Shown one piece after another: positions 6,136 to 10,400 of a stretch of DNA of 10,400 nt. Source of the stretch: Patescibacteria group bacterium (GTDB lineage: Bacteria; Patescibacteriota; Gracilibacteria; UBA1369; JAHJTR01); the NCBI GenBank assembly GCA_018829865.1, contig JAHJTR010000021.1, positions 1 to 10,400 on the forward strand. The letters are read 5' to 3'. Every line of letters starts with the position of its first letter. The stretch's first letter is position 1. Below the pieces are notes generated by a model. It did not search any database and was not told the DNA's origin. It saw only the letters and a program-made list of their open reading frames with translations. Made by a program: the position numbers and the translations under genes.

Positions 6136-6211
6136 AAAAAGCGGGTAACTAGACAGGGTCGCCCTACTACTTTTTCCAAAAGGAATAGCCAGATAGGCCC
6201 GCTAGTTACCC
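6136..6211 (-). terminator. Long imperfect hairpin followed by a T-run (terminator, attenuator or structured RNA)
   Basis: On the minus strand a perfect 10-bp stem GGGTAACTAG/CTAGTTACCC (6202-6211 with 6143-6152) closes a 69-nt hairpin. Inside it further short stems stack in order: GGG/CCC, CCTA/TAGG, CTA/TAG and TTCC/GGAA around a TTTT loop, about 24 pairs in all. The 3' arm is followed by GC and five Ts (complement of 6136-6140). It could end the transcript of the HEPN-fusion gene. It is longer and more bulged than an ordinary terminator and sits only 20 bases before the membrane-protein ATG, so leader attenuation or a DNA-level hairpin role is also possible. Confidence 0.55.
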
Positions 6212-6243
6212 ACCTTCAGCGCTATTTGGCTGAGATGGATAAC

Positions 6244-6271
6244 TTCCTTTTGGAATTTTTTCGAAAAAATT
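6244..6271. repeat. 18-bp perfect palindrome beside an inverted copy of the hairpin tip
   Basis: AATTTTTTCGAAAAAATT (6254-6271) is perfectly self-complementary. It overlaps TTCCTTTTGGAA (6244-6255), whose reverse complement TTCCAAAAGGAA occurs at 6174-6185 as the tip of the long hairpin. The two 12-base arms could pair with each other, giving an alternative fold. The rest of the 222-bp gap between the HEPN-fusion and membrane genes shows no coding region. Confidence 0.5.
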
Positions 6272-6337
6272 GTAGAGCGACACAGTAAACTTAAGCTATT
6301 TATTAATAGCCCGCAAATTATTTTTTGTTTTGCAGAT

Positions 6338-8317
6338 TTACTTTAAATAGATTTTGTAAATACAGACATCTTCGATCTTTTCTGCAGAAAAAATAGAAAA
6401 CAGTAAATTACCGTCCATATCAAATGATAATCCTCCAAGTGTGCCATTCGTTTGTGCAAGAATACTACATTTTTCAGTATTTATATCAATTTTATATATT
6501 TTCTCACCGTGAAAACTGGCTACATAAAGGCTATTTCCTTTTACAGCAAAGTCGGAAATAGAACCAATCGCTGGAACATGAAACTGCCTAATGAGGTCTC
6601 CATTTTTTGTTTTAAAAATAAACACATTTGCCTTATCTAAAACAACCAATTGTGAGTCATTAAGAAGTCTTAAAAAAGCAGCTTCAATTGGCAGCTCCAA
6701 AAATGATGGTTCCTTTCCTTCAGGTATAATCGCTACATGGTTAGTCATTGTAGCAGCATAAACAGTCTCACGTGAATCTATTGCTATATCTTTTAGTGCA
6801 GACCCGTCACCTCCTTCAATTAGTTTATGTAGCTTTTGATTTTTGAATGAATAAATGGCACGTGGAACAAAAGAATTTATATATAATACATCTTGCTTTG
6901 AGACAGAGATACAGTCAATAAAGGGTGGATGAGTAATAAATCCTTCTACAGGGTCTTCATAGTTTGGTAAGCTAATAATTTTCTCAACACTTCCTTCTTT
7001 AGTAGATACTTTATAAATATGTCTATTCTGATTTGATATATATAAATTATTATCTGAGTCTACAGCAATTTGTTCGTAAGTTCGCAAGTGATTAGAAAAG
7101 AATTTAACCTTCGTTCCAATAACAGGAGTAATAACATCAACTTCTGCTTTTGCATACAGGGTTCCTAGCTTGCAAGTAATTAACGTTTTACCAAGCCTGT
7201 GAGCAGTCAGTAGTCCCTTTTTTTTATTATTTATAAATGCAATTTTCTCATCCGCTATCTGCCATTCAACTTTTTCAGTTATATCCTCCTCAATGTCTCT
7301 AAATTTATCGCTTTTAATAACAATAGCTCTTATCAATCTTTTTTCATTGGCGCCTAGTATTATTCTTCCAGGGCGAATTTCAAGAGATTTAATAGTGAAT
7401 TCCCCTTTTTTTGCAAGTTTTTCTCCATTATAAAGGCATGAACTAATCCAAGCACTTTTATATCGCTTATCTGTTGAGTCCTTATACCAAGCTTGAAATG
7501 AAATGCTCTCATTCGTATATGAGTGAGACACATAGTCTCCAATAGAATACACCCTTTTGGTAGGTGCCATCCTGGTATATTCTTTCCCATTTTCAAACAC
7601 TCCTATTTTTATTGCTGTTACTCCTCTAATTTTTTCCTTCCCTTTATTATCCTTAAATATAGGAATATTAGTGCCTTCTATTAAATAGCAATTATTATAT
7701 TCGGGAGTATGAATAACATAGCTTATTGAATTGCTGATTTGTCCATTTCTCTCAAAGAGAATTATTCCCTCTTTTTTTGAAGGAACAGAAATAGCCATGA
7801 CCGAATCCGATACATTAACAATTTTTACTTTTTTTTCATTAACGCAAACTTGTATGTCTTTATTCTTAGAAAAATTTTCACCTAGTATTTCAAGACAATT
7901 GCCATTAACTCTGAACGATTCTAAAACAGGCATCGTTGCCAAATTTTTGTCATGATAATCAAATAGCAAACTTATAAAACCCAAGTACTTTGCACAATCC
8001 TTTTTATTTTTACAGGGAAGCTCAATTGCTATCTCAGTACTATCATTGTGTCCTCTGTCATTTCTAATTAGCCTAATTGCTCCACTAAATAGTTGTTTTG
8101 CTCCAAGTTGCTTATTGCTATTGTGTGAAACAATTAAATGATTATTATCAAAAACGTCATCAATAAGCGATGTTCCATAGGTTCGTTGCCCTAATAATTC
8201 TTGCAGTTTACTTTCAAGTAGCATTAAGCTATCTAAAATTGCTCCATCGTAGTCTTGGTTGGAAATTTTTATTTTTATTTTTTTATTTTTTTCTATTTCT
8301 AAGTGTAGAAAGTCCAT
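6338..8317 (-). CDS. HEPN (Ymh/TIGR02391-like) RNase domain fused to IPT/TIG, Big_2-like Ig and NHL-like beta-propeller
   Basis: 659 residues from the ATG at 8315-8317. Residues about 1-127 resemble the Ymh/TIGR02391 family: a first helix (YDGAILDSLMLLESKLQELL), a loop with SLIDDVFD, then GAIRLIRNDRGHND and a final helix (KYLGFISLLFDYHD). RNDRGH (R85-H90) fits the R-x4-6-H ribonuclease motif of HEPN proteins, many of which act in phage defence or toxin systems. Residues about 130-202 look like an IPT/TIG domain, 311-396 a Big_2-like Ig domain (VEWQIADEKIAFI, GLLTAHRLGKTLITC), and 407-659 a beta-propeller with NHL-like repeats (IAVDSDNNLYISN, DIAIDSRETVYAA, LSFDMDGNLLFSI). Residues 203-310 are unassigned. 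No signal peptide is evident, so the likely site is the cytoplasm. A TTG start at 8386 (682 residues) has a GGAGGGGG motif upstream, but other starts here lack such motifs and its extra residues match nothing. It is the attR-proximal cargo; I infer a sensor-coupled RNase. Confidence 0.72.
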   Translation of the reverse strand: MDFLHLEIEKNKKIKIKISNQDYDGAILDSLMLLESKLQELLGQRTYGTSLIDDVFDNNHLIVSHNSNKQLGAKQLFSGAIRLIRNDRGHNDSTEIAIELPCKNKKDCAKYLGFISLLFDYHDKNLATMPVLESFRVNGNCLEILGENFSKNKDIQVCVNEKKVKIVNVSDSVMAISVPSKKEGIILFERNGQISNSISYVIHTPEYNNCYLIEGTNIPIFKDNKGKEKIRGVTAIKIGVFENGKEYTRMAPTKRVYSIGDYVSHSYTNESISFQAWYKDSTDKRYKSAWISSCLYNGEKLAKKGEFTIKSLEIRPGRIILGANEKRLIRAIVIKSDKFRDIEEDITEKVEWQIADEKIAFINNKKKGLLTAHRLGKTLITCKLGTLYAKAEVDVITPVIGTKVKFFSNHLRTYEQIAVDSDNNLYISNQNRHIYKVSTKEGSVEKIISLPNYEDPVEGFITHPPFIDCISVSKQDVLYINSFVPRAIYSFKNQKLHKLIEGGDGSALKDIAIDSRETVYAATMTNHVAIIPEGKEPSFLELPIEAAFLRLLNDSQLVVLDKANVFIFKTKNGDLIRQFHVPAIGSISDFAVKGNSLYVASFHGEKIYKIDINTEKCSILAQTNGTLGGLSFDMDGNLLFSIFSAEKIEDVCIYKIYLK

Positions 8318-8418
8318 GTCTAAGTTATTTAAAAAAGCTACGTGATTATCCCAAAGAAGCGGCAGAAAAACAACGATTAAACTCAATCCCCCTCCACATC
8401 CGCCAAAGTTCGAGAATT

Positions 8419-8438
8419 GTCCCGTCCGTTCCGCCAGA
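8419..8438 (+). repeat. attR: 20-bp direct repeat of the tRNA-Asp 3' end
   Basis: Identical to 1737-1756. To the left, GTTCGAG (8408-8414) also matches the tRNA T-loop but is separated from the core by five extra bases (AATTG) relative to attL. No tRNA can form here, so this is a copied 3' end. Sequence to the right (8439 on) should be the original chromosomal DNA downstream of tRNA-Asp. Confidence 0.85.
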
Positions 8439-8488
8439 GCAGTTTAATTGCTTTGGCAAGTAATTTGTTAGAGTTAAAACTATTGATC

Positions 8489-8614
8489 TTACAAATATTC
8501 TACTAGCGCCTTTTCCAAATCCTCAATTTTAGGAAATTGGTATATATCACCAAGACAATGCTCGATCGCATAAAGTCTGATTCTCTTTTTAGTCAGAGAC
8601 TTTGATAGCTTGAA
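8489..8614 (-). pseudogene. Possible C-terminal gene remnant (about 41 codons, no normal start)
   Basis: On the minus strand, downstream of the Fic gene, an open frame without ATG, GTG or TTG ends at TAA (8489-8491). It reads KKRIRLYAIEHCLGDIYQFP followed by KIEDLEKALVEYL. The composition is protein-like, with an amphipathic C-terminal helix, and unlike a random frame. The lack of a start and its place between attR and the Fic gene suggest a decayed C-terminus of an older gene. It could be chance. The rest of 8439-8633 shows no feature. Confidence 0.3.
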
Positions 8615-8633
8615 TTAGCTGCCTTTGATTGTT

Positions 8634-9257
8634 TTAATTCCCCAATTCTTTCGCCGCTTCTTGAATGGTCGCTTTAAATAATTTTTCTAAATCTTTATAC
8701 TCACCTTCATCTGCTTTTTGCAAAGCTTTTACATATTTTTCTCTTCCACTTGGTGTTTCCACTTTTAATTCTATTGGAGGCAAATTGAGATTTAGAAGAA
8801 TAATGTTAGTAAGCAGTCTGCCGATTCTGCCATTATAATCAATAAAAGGGTGGATCCAGAGAAAGCGGTGATGAGTCCAAGATAGAAATTCAATTAGGTT
8901 TTCAATAAAATTTTGATTATTGATATTTTCCATATATTTTAATCGCATTTTAATATCTTTCACAAAATCTTCCATTAATTGTGGTACTAAATAATATTTT
9001 GGAGGTTGGTGATGTGAAACTTTTACTTCGATATTACGAAACTTCCCTCCCATTTCCGGAAATATCCAACCAAACCCGAGATTGTGAATTTTCTTAATAA
9101 AAGAAGCAGAGATAGGTATTTTGCCGGTTTTATGTTTTTGGAGAATAAAATCCCAAATCTTCTTAGTTCCCTCAATTTCTAAAGGGATTAGTTCTGATCT
9201 TGGAATAATTCCAAAAGCAGTTTTTTTATAACTGGTTTCTCCCCTCTTTTTTGTCAT
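8634..9257 (-). CDS. Fic/DOC-family protein (probable AMP- or nucleotide-transferase)
   Basis: 207 residues from ATG at 9255-9257. The Fic core is H136-PFID-Y141-NGRIGR (136-147), close to the consensus HPFx(D/E)GNGRxxR, in which His is the catalytic base, the acid binds metal and the Arg residues hold the phosphates. Tyr replaces the first Gly of GNGR, in the anion-binding loop, which may alter nucleotide use. The flap segment is visible at about 70-92 (GGKFRNIEVKVSHHQPPKYY). Fic proteins usually AMPylate a Ser, Thr or Tyr of a target protein. The N-terminal PLEIEG (25-30) lacks the Ser/Thr of the self-inhibitory (S/T)xxxE(G/N) helix. The start lies one base after the stop of a 59-residue gene that does carry such a motif, suggesting a class I two-gene toxin-antitoxin layout. 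It is outside the element, in the right flank. Confidence 0.88.
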   Translation of the reverse strand: MTKKRGETSYKKTAFGIIPRSELIPLEIEGTKKIWDFILQKHKTGKIPISASFIKKIHNLGFGWIFPEMGGKFRNIEVKVSHHQPPKYYLVPQLMEDFVKDIKMRLKYMENINNQNFIENLIEFLSWTHHRFLWIHPFIDYNGRIGRLLTNIILLNLNLPPIELKVETPSGREKYVKALQKADEGEYKDLEKLFKATIQEAAKELGN

Positions 9258-9258
9258 A

Positions 9259-9438
9259 TTATTTGGATTTATTCAAAACAGAATTGACCATCTGCTTTGT
9301 TGTTTCAGGATTCTCAGTCTTAGTGGTGCGATAGATCATTTTATTAACAAAGGCATTTAGATATGCCTTTTTTTTTCTTCCGTTAGGTGCTGCTTTTTGG
9401 TAGTTTTTGAAAACTTTTAAAATTCCTAATGTAGTCAT
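9259..9438 (-). CDS. Small basic protein, 59 residues, candidate Fic antitoxin
   Basis: ATG at 9436-9438, stop at 9259-9261, one base before the Fic ATG, so the two genes form a tight operon. The product starts MTTLGILKVFKNYQKAAPNG and has a very basic middle (GRKKKAYLNAFVNK), then TTKTEN and a C-terminal helix. T38-TKT-E42-N43 satisfies the (S/T)xxxE(G/N) consensus of Fic inhibitory helices, in which the Glu blocks the ATP gamma-phosphate pocket. In VbhA/VbhT-type (class I) systems that motif is supplied by a small antitoxin encoded upstream of the Fic toxin, as here. The consensus is short and can arise by chance, so the antitoxin role is an inference; the gene itself is well supported by coupling and codon pattern. 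Confidence 0.6.
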   Translation of the reverse strand: MTTLGILKVFKNYQKAAPNGRKKKAYLNAFVNKMIYRTTKTENPETTKQMVNSVLNKSK

Positions 9439-9450
9439 TATATTATGATT

Positions 9451-9479
9451 TTAATAACGTTTACATTTTACACAGTTAA
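9451..9479 (-). promoter_or_regulatory. Candidate promoter of the small-protein/Fic operon
   Basis: On the minus strand TTAACT (9479 to 9474) and TATTAA (9456 to 9451) are separated by 17 bases, each with four matches to its consensus. Initiation would fall only about six bases before the ATG at 9438, giving a nearly leaderless message, in keeping with the lack of a Shine-Dalgarno motif. Confidence 0.45.
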
Positions 9480-9678
9480 CGCTGGTTTTTAAATAGATTA
9501 ATTTGGCCAAAAAAGTTCTAATCTCGTCTACTTCCTCCCCCCAGTTAAAAAGAGTCAATTATCTCAAACAAAAATCCAATAGAAATATTTCATTGCAAGT
9601 ATTCCCCTGACATAATTCCTGACTTCCTGTTATTGTTACAGTGCAATCTGCACCAAAAAAATATTTAAAAATACAAAC

Positions 9679-10400
9679 ATGAAATCTTTCTCTAAATACT
9701 TTTTTCTCGCATCAACGCTAGTTTTAATTATGTCTTACTCGGCCACCGCATTGGCAACAATTTTTCCTGATGTCCCTGCAGACCACCCGCATGGTGAAGC
9801 CATTAATTATCTAAAAAATAATAATGTTATCAGCGGATATCCCGATGGCAGTTTCAAACCTGAAAGCAATGTTAACAGAGCCGAATTACTAAAAATACTC
9901 GTTAAGCCCCTAATACCCGAAGACATAAATATGCAAAATTGCTTCCCGGATGTTCATGATGAATGGTTTTCTTCCTATGTTTGCTATGCTCAGCGGAATG
10001 GTTGGATCTCCGGTTATCCAGACGGGACATTTAAGCCTTCAGATCCGGTTAAAAAGGTTGAAGCCATAAAAATGATTGTTAATATTAATCAGTTAATATG
10101 GGAGGACAATAATTTTAGCAATGATGCGAGCAGGTTTTTAGATATCGACAATAATGCCTGGTATTTCCCTTTTTTAAGAATTGCTGATAACAGAGGGCTT
10201 CTGGATTCATTTGAAAATTTATACAGTCCTGCATCATTTATTTCCAGAGGAGAAGTAAGTGAAAACATGTATAGAGCTTTGTACATCAAAGAGCATTCAT
10301 TAACGAATTTTTATGATAAAGGAGGATTAACCACTTCCCCAACTCCAAAAACTCCAACCCCAACCCCAACCCCAACCCCAACCCCAACCCCAACCCCAAC
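9679..10400 (+). CDS. SLH-domain surface protein with Thr-Pro linker, 5' part only
   Basis: 240 codons are visible and the frame runs off the window. A signal peptide (MKSFSKYFFLASTLVLIMSY with cleavage likely after ALA at residue 26) exports the protein. Three SLH-type repeats follow: about 29-74 (FPDVPADHPHGEAINYL, VISGYPDGSFKPESNVNRAE), 88-134 (CFPDVHDEWFSSYVCYAQ, WISGYPDGTFKPSDPVKKVE) and a more diverged one at about 152-200 (FLDIDNNAWYFPFLRIA). SLH repeats anchor proteins to secondary cell-wall polymers. After residue 215 the chain becomes a low-complexity Thr-Pro linker, so the functional domain lies beyond the window. It is divergent from the Fic operon across about 240 bp in which I see no clear promoter for this gene, and no Shine-Dalgarno motif precedes the ATG. 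Confidence 0.9.
   Translation, partial: MKSFSKYFFLASTLVLIMSYSATALATIFPDVPADHPHGEAINYLKNNNVISGYPDGSFKPESNVNRAELLKILVKPLIPEDINMQNCFPDVHDEWFSSYVCYAQRNGWISGYPDGTFKPSDPVKKVEAIKMIVNINQLIWEDNNFSNDASRFLDIDNNAWYFPFLRIADNRGLLDSFENLYSPASFISRGEVSENMYRALYIKEHSLTNFYDKGGLTTSPTPKTPTPTPTPTPTPTPTP
10354..10400 (+). repeat. CCAACC hexanucleotide repeat encoding Thr-Pro
   Basis: The six-base unit repeats nearly eight times up to the window edge. Because the unit is a multiple of three, copy-number change would vary the linker length without a frameshift. Such a tract also tends to break assemblies. Confidence 0.9.

Larger units (their letters stand above)
1737..8438. mobile_element. Integrative element (about 6.7 kb) in the 3' end of tRNA-Asp, with serine integrase and HEPN-fusion cargo
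   Basis: The element is bounded by two identical 20-bp copies of the tRNA-Asp 3' end. The integrase is the gene nearest the left copy, as in many tRNA-targeted elements. Content is phage-like in logic: integrase and repressor-type regulator leftward, a small Cro-type regulator with a RepO-like protein rightward, then small membrane proteins and a large cargo gene next to the right end. No capsid, terminase, portal, conjugation or relaxase gene is visible. It therefore looks like a satellite or a stripped integrative plasmid or prophage that could excise and perhaps replicate, but would need a helper to move between cells. The exact crossover point within the 20-bp core is unknown. Confidence 0.82.

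Noticed and set aside
6143..6211. Long hairpin considered as an integron attC site
   Set aside because: The conserved attC core boxes are absent and no integron integrase is present.
8318..8386. N-terminal extension of the HEPN protein to a TTG start (682 residues)
   Set aside because: It has a GGAGGGGG motif, but the 23 extra residues match no part of the family and nearly all other starts here are ATG without such a motif. It is kept as an alternative.
9349..9376. Plus-strand hairpin AAAGGCAT/ATGCCTTT followed by a T-run, terminator-like
   Set aside because: It lies within the 59-residue gene on the opposite strand, where poly-Lys codons create the T-run. No plus-strand gene ends nearby, so a chance origin is more likely.
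10354..10400. Periodic CCAACC tract considered as a CRISPR or iteron array
   Set aside because: The unit is six bases with no spacers and is in frame as Thr-Pro codons of the SLH protein.

Overview
This is an AT-rich bacterial window using the standard code. The likely source is a small-genome uncultured lineage of the candidate phyla radiation (Patescibacteria) type. That is inferred from the mix of genes (a GT4 glycosyltransferase, a self-splicing tRNA intron, a LAGLIDADG endonuclease, an SLH surface protein with a Thr-Pro linker) and from start codons with A-rich leaders and almost no Shine-Dalgarno motifs. The taxonomy is not proven by the sequence.

Left chromosomal flank (1-1754): the 5' part of a glycosyltransferase gene on the minus strand, then a LAGLIDADG homing endonuclease gene whose last ten bases run into a tRNA-Asp gene. 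The tRNA is split inside its anticodon (between nucleotides 35 and 36) by a 269-base group I intron with recognisable P, Q, R and S core elements.

Integrated element (about 1737-8438): a 20-bp exact repeat of the tRNA-Asp 3' end occurs at 1737-1756 and at 8419-8438, the expected attL and attR of a 6.7-kb integrative element. Inside it are a large serine integrase next to attL; an XRE regulator overlapping it; a divergent control region with repeated AGGTTA/TAACCT half-sites; a rightward early cluster (small Cro-like HTH protein, 41-residue protein, phage RepO-like winged-helix protein, Cys-rich zinc-ribbon protein); two small membrane proteins; a long imperfect hairpin; and, next to attR, a 659-residue protein. 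That protein joins an apparent HEPN RNase domain of the Ymh/TIGR02391 type (intact R-x4-H motif) to an IPT/TIG domain, a Big_2-like Ig domain and an NHL-like beta-propeller. It is the best candidate for an undescribed defence or conflict system in the window. If the element is excised as a circle, the integrase frame would run across the rejoined att site and end 28 bases before the HEPN gene on the same strand. Integration would therefore replace the integrase tail with antisense-tRNA sequence and cut the HEPN gene away from the integrase operon.

Right chromosomal flank (8439-10400): a possible gene remnant, a two-gene module of a 59-residue basic protein and a Fic-domain protein (with Tyr in place of the first Gly of the GNGR motif), and the 5' part of an SLH-domain surface protein that enters a hexanucleotide Thr-Pro repeat at the window edge.
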